From Spongospora subterranea f. sp. subterranea (lineage: Eukaryota; Endomyxa: Phytomyxea; Phytomyxea; Plasmodiophorida), in the NCBI GenBank assembly GCA_049724395.1, contig JAUGWO010000339.1, forward strand, positions 1 to 46,571: a stretch of 46,571 nucleotides of DNA. Reading direction: 5' to 3'. Positions 36,238 to 46,571 of the stretch are shown piece by piece (position 1 is the first letter of the stretch; each line of letters opens with the position of its first letter). Position numbers and translations under genes: made by a program. Below the pieces are notes generated by a model. The model saw nothing but the letters and a program-made list of their open reading frames with translations. It did no database searches and was not told the DNA's origin.

Positions 36238-39200
36238 CTCCCCTTCGCTTTTAACCTTTGTCAGTATTATGATATCTGCATAATGGATGATTTAAATCTT
36301 TTGAATGCAGGTTCACTGATGGGTTTAGTGAATATGTCTGCCATCATATCTGTTGTTGGACAACAGATGATTTCTATTTCCCTTTGTTGCACCTTTTCGC
36401 GAACGAAATGATATCGAACATCGATATGCTTGGATCGTTGGTTCGAGCAATTGTTCTTTTCGAGAAAAATAGCGCCCTGATTATCCTGGTATAGTGGAGT
36501 AATCATCGAATCTTTAAATTGATTTAACTCCTTCAGCAAGTCGCGTATCCAAATGATCTCCCTTGTGGCGTCGCTTGCGGCCATATATTCCGCTTCAGTT
36601 GTTGAAAGTGCAACTGAATGTTGCTTTCTGGATTTCCATATAACGGGATTGCCTCCCACTTGGATCAGTAGACCTGTGGTTGATCGTCGATCAAGATTAT
36701 CCATCGCGTAATTGCTGTCGGCCCATCCTGTGATATCAGTTGAGCTCCCCTTGAACACCAAGCCGTCATTCGGGGTCGTGTTCAGGTATTTGAGAATCCT
36801 TTGCGCCGCTTTCCATAGTGCTTTGGTTGGTTTCGACACATGCCTGCTGATATTGTTAACTGCAAATGCAATATCAGGACGTGTCCCGTAAGCGAGATGT
36901 AGGATAAACTTCCAATGATTTCGCGAATGGGATACTTATCAGTAATCTCCTCGTCCTCGTTTGGATCATAAATAGTTGTCATTGGTGTGGTGACTGGTTT
37001 GCAGTTTTCCTGCTTGAAACGCTGGATGACCTCTCTTATGTATTTTTCTTGCGATAGTCGGATCGTGCCATCTAAACAACGGATCTTCATACCGAGAAAT
37101 GTATCGGCTTCCCCTAGGTCTTTCATCTTGAATGATGACCGTAGTACTGCTGAAATCTTCGTAATTTCAGTGTCGTCGTCGCCTGTGATTAGTAGATCAT
37201 CGACATAGATACCTATGATTGTCAATTGATTCTCCCGGGATTTGTACCAAATGCATGGTTCCTTGGTTGATTGCGCGAATTGACTTTCCCTTAACTTGCT
37301 AAACAGGGTCGTTTGCCATTCGCGACCGACCTGTTTCAGACCGTATAAGGCTTTCTCTAGTAGACATACTTTATGGTCCTCGCCCTGCTTGAGGAATCCG
37401 TCCGGTTGGTATATGTAGATAGGATTAGTTAGAGGTGTATTTAGATTTCATGCAGTTGTGAAATCCATCTGATAAATCTTCCAGTGGTTGGCGGCGGCAA
37501 TTGATAAGATCGTTCGAAGCGATGTTTGCGCCAATACAGATGAAAAAGTTTCATCGTAGTCGATTCCTTCTCTCTGTGCGAATCCTTTTGCCACAAATCG
37601 TGCCTTGAATTGTACCTTGCCATCAGTGTGTATTTTCGTCGTGAATACCCATTTGCCTTTGATCGGCTTGATGTGTGCAGGTTTATCTACGAGTGTCCAC
37701 GTGTGATTGCGATGGTGTGCATCAATTTCTTCTTGAGCAGCTTGTCGCCATTTCGTTGCTTCCGGTGACTCCATCGCCTCTGCAAATGTGGTTGGTAGTC
37801 GAACTGCACGGTTAATTTCATTGACGAATTCGTCAATGATTTCCATGAGATTTTGGCTTTGCGGATATTTTCGCTCGTGCTCCCTTCGTTGAATGTGACG
37901 TCGCGTCTGATGAGTACTTTCTTGTCTCTGACGCGTTCTACAACGTATCCCTTTTGGTAATATGGGTATCCTAAGAAAATACACTTTTCCGCTGTTGGAT
38001 CAATACTAGTCCTAAATGAACTGTCAATGTGTGTCCAGGCAACGCATCCAAATGGGCGCATGTTATCGACCGCAGGAACTTGATTTTTCCACAGTTCGTA
38101 TGGCTTCTTCCAGTCTATGCGTTTTGTTGGCAATCTGTTCAGAGTGTCGACGGCGTATCTGACTGCATGTGGCCAATAGTCGTCTGGTAAACCTGACTCT
38201 CGTAATATACAACGGGCCATCTGCATGATCGTCAGATTTCGTCGCTCGGCTTGACCGTTTTGTTGTGGGGAATATGGCACTGTCTTCTGATGTTTAATTC
38301 CTTTCTGAAGAAGAAATGTGCTCATTTGCTCATTTACGTATTCTTTTCCTCCATCGGTTAATAGAATAGCGAGCCTTTCCGTGGTTTCTGCCTGTGCATC
38401 GGTAAGGAATCTTCGCATCGCCTGTAATACTTCGTCTGCTTCCTTCGTCTTCAAGAATGAGACCCATGTCCAGGTAGAATACAGACAGTTGAACGTTATG
38501 TAATAGCGATAATTACCAGCTCCAGGTGTTACGAATGGTCCTTTAAGATCTATGAGACCATCTGATACCTTCGGGTTGGTTTGGTTCGCCGTTTTTCAGG
38601 AAATGCATGTCGTCGGGATTTGTTTTGCGCACAGATGTCGCAAAACTGCCGTTCGCTACCGGTAATTTCAATTCCGGTGGCCGATTTCTGTAGATTCTTC
38701 AGACGCTCGTCCGACGCATATCCAAACCGCTTATGAGCGAGGTCCAGGCTGATCGTCGCGTTGACCTCTGCTTGTCTCCCTATTCTGACGTAATATAGGC
38801 CATCATGCATCTTTGCGATGAGGATCGTTTTTCCTTCTTTGCTCTCAATGTGCATGTCGTTTTCGATGACGATTCTATAGCCTTGTTGAGTGATTGAATG
38901 CGCTGATATTAACGTATTCGTCATGTTCGGTGCGTAGAGTACATCCTTGATGGTGATTGGCGGTGATGTCTGGATGATCAAAATGCCCTTTCCATATGCC
39001 TTTGAGGCCTGTCCGTTGCACGCTTGGATCTGAACTGGTTGTTTAAGAGGTTCATAATTAATCAAGATGTTTTGATTGTTTGTGACTGAAACGTTGGCGC
39101 CACTGTCAATGATGTAGTCGCACATGACTGCTGTGCCGACGCGCGAGATCCTGAATCCATTGAATTTAACGCGGTGCGCATTGTTCGTTTTCGGTGAGGA

Positions 39201-40150
39201 TTCATCATGGTTTTTTCGTCGGAGATGTGGGTTCAACACCCAGCACTTGTCTGTGTCATGAGAAGTTGTCTTGCACTTCTTGCAATACTGCTTGGTTCTC
39301 AAGTAACTTTTGCTCTTATGCTGGGCTTTCATTGTCTTCAAGTCAATCGCTGACTCGTTCGGTATCTTTGCAAACTTGCCATGCTCGTGCTCTCGTTCTG
39401 TAGACAGTAAGAGGCTTGTCATTGAAGCAATTGTCCCTAGCTGTGATGCTCTCGCAGCTGCCTTGACTTGGTTGTACTCTGCTGGTAATCCCTAAAGTAC
39501 TTTCGCACAGAATGCTAGTTCTCCGATCTTGATCTCCAGTGTGATCATGTCGTGGTATATTGAAACGAGTCGGTCCAGGTCAGCCTTCATCGTCTCGCTT
39601 GGCTGCTTTTGCGCCTCAATGAATTCGATGAATAAGGCCCCGGATTTCGCCCTCTTTGGTTTCATCGTATGTATCTTGGAGTGTTCTCCATAGTTGTGCT
39701 GTTGTTGCACAATGGCTGACCTGCTTATACTGCACCTGTGCCAAGCGCATGCTGATTTCGGCTAACGCTGCGCGATCGTTGCGTCGCTCTGTTGAAGATT
39801 CAGCGTTAGGCTCGTGGTGCAAATACGAGTCTATATCCATTCGGATGAGTTGGGTCTCAACCTTCCGTTTGAAAGTGTCCCAGTTTGTGCCGTCAAACTC
39901 TGGGATCAGATTTAGGCCGCCGTTATACTTGGTGGTGTCCACCTCCTTCCTTAACGGGTGAATTGTTGTCGAACTTGTCGACTCCCATCGTCGCTCTGGC
40001 TGGCTGTTGCCGCCGGCGATGTTGTTGACCTCGTCTCTATTGTGGCGGGTCATGGTGGTGGTGTCTCTTGCGTTGGCTTTACGCTGGACTACCCCTTTCT
40101 GTGTCAATGAGCTCTAATCGCGCAACTTGGTGGAGTTGGGACTCTTAATC

Positions 40151-40273
40151 TAACAGATGGTGTTCGTAATATAGACCAGAGCTGTTGACCAGAATATTGG
40201 GGAAGAATGTATTATAATTGGTAGGATCATATTGGTACGGTAGTACAGGGGTAGAAGCGTTCATAACTTAATA
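40151..40273 (-). repeat. 5' LTR of copia 1
   Basis: 123 bp, matching the other LTR with about two differences; followed by the TGTTT target duplication. Confidence 0.9.
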
Positions 40274-40770
40274 TGTTTTTTCAACAACAGAAGCAATGGT
40301 TGAATGAGGTCGTTGAGTGTCACGATGGATTTATTGTTGATTTTTAATCCCAAGTTTCATTGTGAATTCAATATCATAGAAATGTATTGGGCCGCGTGCA
40401 AGAGCTACACACGAAGAAACTGTTCTTATTCCTTCAAGGACTTGAAATGCGTTGTTCCCCTGGCACTTCAGATATTGACCGTGTCCCAGATTCGTCGGTT
40501 TGCCCACAAATTCCTTCAGATACATGGACGCCTATCGCGTTAATGGTCCCGATGGCAACAGACTGACCATGCGCCAAGTAGAGTATGCTGTCAAAGTTTA
40601 TAAGCGTCACAGAAGCTTGCCAGTTCGCATAAGAAACGATCTTTGATTTGGGGAAAACAACATGGGTGCAGTCGCACTTATATTTTGCGCAGTGACGCAC
40701 ATTTTATCTGCGTACGCACTTTCGTATTTTCGATTTGAAATGACTGTGGTGTTAAGATGTCCGGTACTGT
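40274..40770 (+). mobile_element. Tc1/mariner-like copy 3, right end
   Basis: Holds the C-terminal coding end, diverged 24-bp-type subterminal repeats (40672-40725) and the right TIR (TTAAGATGTCCGGTACTGTA, 40752-40771, one change from copy 1). It sits inside copia 2 at a TA. The left part was lost or replaced where the SINE-like repeat and copia 1 now lie. Confidence 0.8.
40290..40645 (+). pseudogene. DDE transposase C-terminus, Tc1-like copy 3
   Basis: Reads QKQWLNEVVECHDGFIVDF, then after a frame change PKFHCEFNIIEMYWAACKSY (catalytic Glu) and RRNCSYSFKDLKCVVPLALQ, then RRFAHKFLQIHGRLSR, followed in another frame by QVEYAVKVYKRHRSLPVRIR. It matches copy 1 throughout. Two frame changes are seen in about 350 bp, and the catalytic Asp residues are not present. 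Confidence 0.82.
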
Positions 40771-42340
40771 ACAAGTCTCGGTAAGTGGCGCGTGGATGCA
40801 CACAAGTCAAAGGGATCGACTACGTCGACACATATTCCCCTGTAGCTATGACCGACTCGCAGAGGATCGTGCTGTCCAAGGCTGTTGCCGAAGACCTTGA
40901 AACGTATCAGCTCGATATCGATACGTAATTCCAGCACCAAAAGGTTCGAGAAAAATTGTTTATTGAACTGCCTGAGGGGTTCGATTTCCCGGTCGGCACA
41001 AGTTCCGAAACTCAATGTGGTCGGCTACGCAGAGCGCTGGATGGTCTGAAGCAGGCCGCGTTTGAACTGTTCGATCGACTTACTCGTGTGCTGATCGAGG
41101 CTGGATATAAGTGCACGAATGCAGACTCGTGTGTGTTTTATCGTGAATGCGGCAGTTCATACCTGATCGTCGCAGAACATAACGACTACATGCTCGTAGC
41201 TACGACGAATGAGGCAATGTATACGGAGTTGAATAGCGCGTTGGGGAGGCATTTCCCGGTCAAGGACCTGGGTGTCAGTTAGCTTCATGTTAGGATGCGC
41301 GATTACTCGAGATCGAGAACGGCGCACGTTGACCATGTCTCAAGGAACGTATGCACGTCATATCGTCAGCAGATTTAACATGGAAAACGCAAAGCCGGTG
41401 GCAACGCCAAGCTCGACCTCGGTACAGTTGTGCATATCGAAAGGTGAAGGCGGGACCGTGTTCCCGCCTTCACCTTTCGATCGGTTCGTTGATGTACTTG
41501 GCGGTGATGACCAGACTGGATATGGCTGAGGCGAAAAATGCAGTCGCAAGATTTATGGAGCAACCCGCACAACAACACGTTGTAGCACTAAAACGCATTC
41601 TGCGTTACGTTAAGGGGACTAGCGACCACGGCATCACTTTCTGCGGATCAAATGGGATCGAGGTGTATTGCGACTCAAATTGGGCAAGCGACCAGGATGA
41701 TCAATGATCGACATCTGGTATGCTGGTAATGCTGAACCGAGGAGTTGTTTCTTTCTTTTCAAGAAAGCAGAAATGTGTGGCGTTATCGTCGCCCTGAAGC
41801 GGAGTACATTGCGGCTTTGGAAGCCGTAAAGGTTGTCGTATGGATTCGTAACCTGCAGGGAGAGCTACCCGGTGCGCCATTGGGAGAGGGATTGACAGTC
41901 ATGTACGAAGACAACAAGGGTGTTGGGCCATGATGGAAAATGTCGTTATGGGAAAACGGACGAAACATATTGATATTAGGTATCACTACGTACGAGAGCT
42001 GGTGAAGAACAGGATCATCATGTTCGAGTACAAGCAGACAGAGGATATGCTCACGGACATGCTGACCAAACCGATCGGACGAGAAAAGCACGAACTTCAT
42101 CGATGCGTTATGAACGTGATTTCGCCATGCTCAGGAGGAGTGTTGGAGTTGAGCAGTGACGGAGTCATCGATGGGAACTCTTCTCAGTTGAATCACGACA
42201 TAGTTTCAATGAGAATGGCACGTGACAAGTTGCGTCACGCTGCATGACGCATGCAATAACGGCCGAGCAGTCGTTACTGACGTTCAGCTTAGAATAAATT
42301 CATTTTGTTATTTGTCATCAATTAATTAACACCAAGCTTA
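40771..42340 (+). mobile_element. Ty1/copia element 2, 3' part (fossil)
   Basis: Plus-oriented and unrelated in detail to copia 1. Reverse transcriptase is 40780-41400 (KGIDYVDTYSPVAMTDS, FIELPEGFDFPVG, RALDGLKQA). RNase H is 41500-42110 (YCDSNWASDQDD, EAEYIAALEAVKVVVWIRN, KHIDIRYHYVREL, MLTDMLTKPI). A polypurine run sits before a probable 3' LTR start at 42140 (TGTTGGAGTTGAGCAG). It is broken in about five places. The 5' part is missing beyond Tc1-like copy 3. Old. Confidence 0.85.
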
Positions 42341-42345
42341 CAGAG
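42140..42345 (+). repeat. Probable 3' LTR of copia 2
   Basis: Begins TGTTGGAGTTGAGCAGTGAC directly after a CTCAGGAGGAG polypurine run that follows the RNase H stop region. The end is not fixed; it may stop near TTACA at 42346 or include the tandem repeats. Confidence 0.55.
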
Positions 42346-42454
42346 TGTTGTCATGCATCATGCACTCTGGCCATGCATTTTTTACCGAGTGCTGTCGTGC
42401 ACTGTGGCCATGCATTGTTTACCAAGTGCTGTCATGCACTGTGGCCATGCATTT
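42345..42454. repeat. About 38-bp tandem repeats
   Basis: Three copies of a unit with GTGCTGTCATGCACTGTGGC plus CATGCATT. Element G's LTR starts inside the last copy's edge. Confidence 0.8.
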
Positions 42455-42687
42455 TGTAAGTGGGGTTGCTATGGCAAGCAAAAGGACAAAAGAAGTAGAA
42501 TAGAAGTTTATTGGATAATGTTAGGGCTTTTAAAATAGGGCATAATAGCAGTGTAACGAGAAGGACGGGACGTAGGCTCGGATTATTCCGACCAGTCAAG
42601 AGGGCATAAAGGCAATTGCAGTAATGGGAAAGAACTGCAATTTGCTTAAATCAAGGAGTAACGAGTGAGGTTAAGCAGGGCTTTACA
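42455..42687 (-). repeat. 3' LTR of G
   Basis: 233 bp, TGTAAGTGGGGTTGC...CAGGGCTTTACA, with matching TGTAA/TTACA ends. On the minus strand a GATGAGGG purine run precedes it. Called without a second LTR for comparison. Confidence 0.6.
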
Positions 42688-43603
42688 CCCTCATCGTAGA
42701 ACGTGCGGCGTCCTCGCGGACGTGAAATGCTCTGATAAGATTAAAGGAAATTTGTGAAGCGGGCTCCCAGGAGTTGTGTTCTGCAAGTAACCAACCCAAG
42801 AGACCAGATACTGATCAACCCACGGCGACGGCGATGGGCGAGGAGCTGGTCGACATGGTAATATTCGTCATGACCAATTTACAAGAAAGGGGGAGGTGGA
42901 ACGCAAGGACGTCCAGGGAAAGTTCGCGGATCTTTGAACGGCTTCAGCTGAGAAATGTAAAAGATGGGGTGAACGCGGATTTGGGAAGGCAACTGCAACC
43001 TATACGTTGAACTACCGATTTTGTCAGTTATTGAGAATGGACCGATAAAGATTGGGTAAAACTTGCGTTTGGTAGGCGGGAGGTAGTCCGGCAGGATGTG
43101 TTGAGTGGACAGCATGACTTGGTTGCCAACGAATAATTGAACATCGCGGCGACGACGTTCAGCATGACTGCGTTGACGTTCCTGTGCTTGAGAAAGACAG
43201 TCGCGAGCGTGTTGCAGAGTAGCACGAGTGGATTCAAGGAATTCCGTGATAGAAGGCGGAGCATCAAGGTGAGGACGTAAAAGAGCAATGGGTGTGCGAG
43301 GGAGATATCCATTGCAGAGATAGAACGGAGAGTAGGTTGTCGAAGAAGATATACTGAAGTTGTAGGCGAAATCCAAGAGTTGGAAATTGTTCGTACCAGG
43401 CGGTTTGAAAACGTGTGGCGCTACATCGGATGAGCTGATTGAGAATACGGATAACACGTTCAGTCTGGCCGTCAGTCTGCTGATGTTGTGAGGATGGACA
43501 GGCGTAGCGTGGTTCCTAAGAGTTTGAAAAGTTTGGGCCAAATTGTGCCTGTAAATTTGGGATCACGATCCGAGATTATCTCATCAGGAATGCCATGATG
43601 TTT

Positions 43604-43628
43604 NNNNNNNNNNNNNNNNNNNNNNNNN
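43604..43628. other. Assembly gap, 25 N
   Basis: A run of 25 N inside the integrase region of element G. The true length is unknown; 25 may be a placeholder. Confidence 0.98.
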
Positions 43629-44730
43629 AGTAGTACGAGTTGGAATAAAATGTGCGAGTTTTGAAAGGCGATAACCAACTATGAAAAGTGAATCAAAGCA
43701 GGCGTGACATTGAGGAAGTGCGACCATAAAGTCCATGGAGATGGAAGATCAACGGTGTAACGGAATGGCCAGTGGTTGTTACAGACCGACCGACCGTTGT
43801 GTACTTGTCTTATTGCGTTGGCAGACATCACAAGTGCTACAAAAGTTGCGGCAGTCGGACTGAAGTGTGGCCAGTAAAAAGATTTAGCAGTACGGAGGTA
43901 CGTTGTAGCAACTCCGAAGTGACCTTGGTGAGAAGGATTATGGTTTTCGGCGATGATGGTATGGCGCAGAGCAGTGTCATTCGGGACGCAGACGCGGTGT
44001 TCGAAAAAGAGGAGACCGTCTTGCGTCGAATATTGATCCGGTAACCTGTCAGGGGAGTTAACAGCGAGCAGGTGTAAGTCACCGAAGTCTTGCGTCGTTA
44101 GCGTAGGCGTCACGAATTTTGGTGACGAGAGGCAACGACGCGGTGACCGTCAGGAAAAACAATGCGAGTGGCGCGAGTTCGGGACGGCGGCTCAAGGAGT
44201 CAGCGATGATCATCTTTGTTCCCGGTTTATATTTAATTGATACGTTGAAGTCGGCAAGAGTTTCGAGCCATCGTGCTTGGCGGCCGGATAACGTCTCTGC
44301 TTCATAAAGTGGACGAGCGAATTATGACCGGTGAAAGCAGTGATACTATTGCCATAGAGGGATGGTGCCAGTATTTGAAAGCCGTGATCAGTCCGAGTAG
44401 TTCTTGTTCGTGCACTGGATATCGCGTCTCAGGCGGAGTGAGTTTGCGTGACGAATACGCGACCGGAAGCCAATGGTCATCATATTGTTGTAGAAGGACT
44501 GCTCCGGTAGCTTAACCCGATGTGTCGGCATCCTGGCGGAATGGAAGGTGTGGTTGAACTACTGGAAGGATTGGGGAGAGACAAGTTTCTGTTTGAGTGT
44601 GGTAAATGCGGTTTCGGCAGCGGGCGGCCATTGGAACTGAACTCCGTCTTTTAGAAGGTCGGTAAAAGGACAAGCGACTTCGACATACGCTGGTATGTAA
44701 CGCCTGTAGAATACGGTTATACCTAAGAAC

Positions 44731-44959
44731 TGAAGGAAATCGATGTCTCCGATGTGAAGGTAATAGTAGAATGAGGTTTATTACTGCGTGGTTATAGCAT
44801 GTATAGGTGGGAGAATATAGGGGGGAGTGCACTAATAGTCCAAATACAATGTCCGTACAGTCACTCTTATGTTATGCATTTGCCGTGGTTGCCCCGACTG
44901 GGGATACGCACCTTTCTTGGAGAATATCCGTACTGGAGGCTGGCAAGTTGTATTCAACA
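44731..44959 (-). repeat. Solo LTR inside G
   Basis: 229 bp, TGAAGGAAATCGATG...TTGTATTCAACA, with TG...CA ends on both strands and a perfect AGAAC 5-bp duplication on each side (44726-44730, 44960-44964). It sits between the reverse transcriptase and RNase H parts of G. It does not match any other LTR in the window. Confidence 0.85.
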
Positions 44960-46345
44960 AGAACTGGCGAATGTGTTTACGGGTAGTTGGTCGAGGCCAA
45001 TCTTGTATAGTTTGGTTTTTGGATGGCGACGGTGAAATGCCGTCAGGACTTAGAATGTGGCCCAAGAACTCAACTGAAGTCGTGACTAAGTGGGATTTCG
45101 ACAGTTTCGCATAGTTTGTTTTGTCGAAAGCGATTCAGAACTTCGGTTACATGGGAGACATGCGAAGCCCGGGTATCAGAGTAGACGAGAATGTCGTCTA
45201 GGTAAACCACAATGTATCGTCCTAAAATGTCGCGAAAGATGGAGTTAACAACTGCTTGCCAGGATGACGGGGAATTTGCATTCCGAAGGGCATAACGAGC
45301 CATTTGAAATTGCCGAAGTTTGTAGTGATGGCCGACTTCGGTACGTCCTCTGGGCGTATGAGTAATTGATGAAAGGCGCTACATAGGTCAAATTTCGAGT
45401 AGATGGTCGCACGCCCCGTATGGTTCAGAAGGTCGTCTGCATTGGGGACAGGTGTTTTATCCTTGATAGTGATGGCATTCAATGCCCGGTAATCTAGACA
45501 CAAACGTAGAGATCCATCGGGTTTTTTCGCGAACAGGACTGGCGCGCCAAAAGGGGAGTTTGGCGGCCTGAAGTACCCCGCGGATAGGTACTCTTGCAGC
45601 TGTCGGGATAGTTCAACTTGTTCGACAGGTACGCGGAATACGGTTTTCGAAACTTTTGGAATAATTTAACGACTGCTGGATCTTCGTGTTGAAAACGATC
45701 CAGATTTAAGTCAGCGTCGTTAAACATGGTATTGGTTGTCGGGGCGGCCTCAATAGTGGCGAGGGAGATTGCGGCAGCCGGCAGCGCTGGAGGGTTGAAC
45801 TCAATGCTATCATTTTGGAAGTTAAGAATGGGGTTAAAGAAGGAAATGAATGGAGTTCCCAAGATGATGTCCACGCTAAGATTCGCTACCAGCGTTGATC
45901 GGGTGAATGCACTTGGTGGGTTCGATGGCAGTATGAAGGAGACGGTTGCCGTTCGTGTCAGTTCTGTTCGTTGGTTTGTAGCCGAAATCACCTGCTGAGG
46001 TGGTGACAGATGATGGAGCCGGAGGTTGGCTCTACCGTAAAGCGCTGTTGAAACGAAGTCGGCTTCAGCGCATGTGTCGATGAGCAAGGACTCGGACATG
46101 CGAGTTCCTGACGGCGTGATAATTTCGACAGTACGAAAGTTGTGTGGGATGTGCCTGACTGGTTGAACTTGGAGGGCTGAAAGGCGGATCGCGTTTGTCG
46201 GACAGGACGCGATGGACATTTGTCAATGCTGTGTCCTGGCTGGCGACAGTAAAGACAACCACCAGAGTCTATCAGCTGCTGGCGCTGGTGCGGGTTGAGT
46301 CTCTTACGAAGAGTGACCGAAGACAGGCGAACTGGCGGCGCGGAT

Positions 46346-46571
46346 TGTTAGAACAAGCCATAGCAGTTGATATAACTATTGATTTATTGATGCCTGAGCG
46401 AGGTATTGACAAGAATGACCTTCGATTGGTCAATTCTTGTCCGAAAACTGCGTCTGAACTGCGCGAGTTAGGAATATATGGGTTTCCTAACATCACCTCT
46501 TCCTTAAGGACGGGCCAGGCTTAAGGGGATACTGGGCATGAAATTTCTGAATCGCTTCTGCAATGTCGGCG
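46346..46571 (-). mobile_element. Chromovirus F, 3' end only (fossil, runs off the window)
   Basis: 3' LTR 46346-46492 (TGTTAGAACAAG...GGTTTCCTAACA), followed by a polypurine tract (46493-46508 on the minus strand) and pol 3'-end sequence similar to Gy1's at 12732-12790. The LTR is close to LTR-D. The element is inserted in the gag-side of G and continues beyond the right edge. Confidence 0.82.

Larger units (their letters stand above)
36116..40273 (-). mobile_element. Ty1/copia element 1 (fossil, young)
   Basis: Minus-oriented, with LTRs 36116-36237 and 40151-40273 that differ at about two positions, and a perfect 5-bp target duplication TGTTT (36111-36115 and 40274-40278). Parts from 5' to 3': gag 40107-39400; zinc knuckle about 39265; protease (YIIDSGANVSVTN) about 39100; integrase 38740-38000; reverse transcriptase (IYVDDLLITGDD) 37700-36950; RNase H (LSTTEAEYMAASDATREI) about 36600-36300; polypurine tract 36238-36252. 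It is broken in roughly four places. The near-identical LTRs indicate a recent insertion. Confidence 0.92.
42455..46345 (-). mobile_element. Ty3/gypsy chromovirus G (fossil)
   Basis: Minus-oriented and distinct from Gy1 and E. 3' LTR 42455-42687; chromodomain remnants (YLVSWVGYL, NSWEPASQI) about 42770-42850; integrase 42880-43900; RNase H 44200-44720; reverse transcriptase (YIVVYLDDILVYS, MCLDYRALNAITIKDK) 44965-45560; protease (SLLIDTCAEADFVS) about 46070; zinc knuckle (CLYCRQPGHSIDKC) about 46240. Gag is not visible, because element F's LTR starts at 46346. It is broken in many places (at least six) and contains a solo LTR and an assembly gap. Older than E and copia 1. Confidence 0.85.

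Noticed and set aside
41440-41490. Inverted repeat within the copia 2 RNase H region (AAAGGTGAAGGCGGGA with TCCCGCCTTCACCTTT)
   Set aside because: A real foldback of about 20 bp, but it lies in a decayed element and is most simply a local inverted duplication; no function is inferred.

Overview
This window is a eukaryotic transposon graveyard, most likely from a fungus. Introns that restore reading frame are short (47-67 nt, GT-AG), the LTR elements are mostly chromodomain Ty3/gypsy, and the DNA transposons (MULE, Tc1/mariner-like with a P-x-FHCE block, hAT, integrase-core type) are kinds common in fungi. One gypsy fragment has an integrase that, from memory, resembles chytrid and oomycete elements, so an early-diverging fungus or fungus-like organism is possible; the sequence alone does not settle it. 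Only one plausible host gene is visible. No rRNA, tRNA or CRISPR was found.

Layout. 1-3275: decayed MULE with spliced transposase and a C-terminal ubiquitin-hydrolase-like region. 3730-3905: 36-bp minisatellite. 4040-5740: decayed Tc1/mariner-like element with foldback MITEs. 5768-7722: integrase-core DNA transposon whose left half was replaced by unrelated sequence with two + strand reading frames. 7990-9768: second, longer Tc1-like copy. 9788-11682: 1.9-kb element with 27-bp terminal inverted repeats (TIRs) and an intact three-exon OTU-protease gene. 11864-21180: gypsy 'A', split by a block of two chromoviruses arranged LTR-internal-LTR-internal-LTR (12568-20081). 21200-22300: two SINE-like repeats head to head, then a gypsy remnant. 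22720-25988: second integrase-core copy split by a hAT element (23779-25339). 25991-26325: SINE-like repeat. 26671-28240: proline-rich host-like gene. 28935-29710: 40-bp minisatellite. 29711-31227: truncated chromovirus D. 31228-35890: chromovirus E with near-identical LTRs. 36116-40273: copia element with a 5-bp target duplication and near-identical LTRs. 40274-40769: Tc1-like copy 3. 40770-42454: copia fragment. 42455-46345: chromovirus G, containing a 229-bp solo LTR with a perfect target duplication and a 25-N assembly gap. 46346-46571: start of another chromovirus (F).

Two themes stand out. First, both chromovirus groups carry an LTR hairpin whose one arm is the exact complement of the primer-binding site just downstream of the LTR, suggesting Tf1/sushi-like self-priming rather than tRNA priming. 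Second, two unrelated DNA transposons carry ubiquitin-protease-like regions (OTU, and a USP-like tail), and the OTU gene is the best preserved transposon gene in the window. Target duplications and interruptions give a relative order: copia 2 was hit by Tc1 copy 3, next to which lies a SINE-like repeat, and copia 1 then inserted at that junction; chromovirus D was interrupted by E; chromovirus G received a solo LTR and was interrupted by F.
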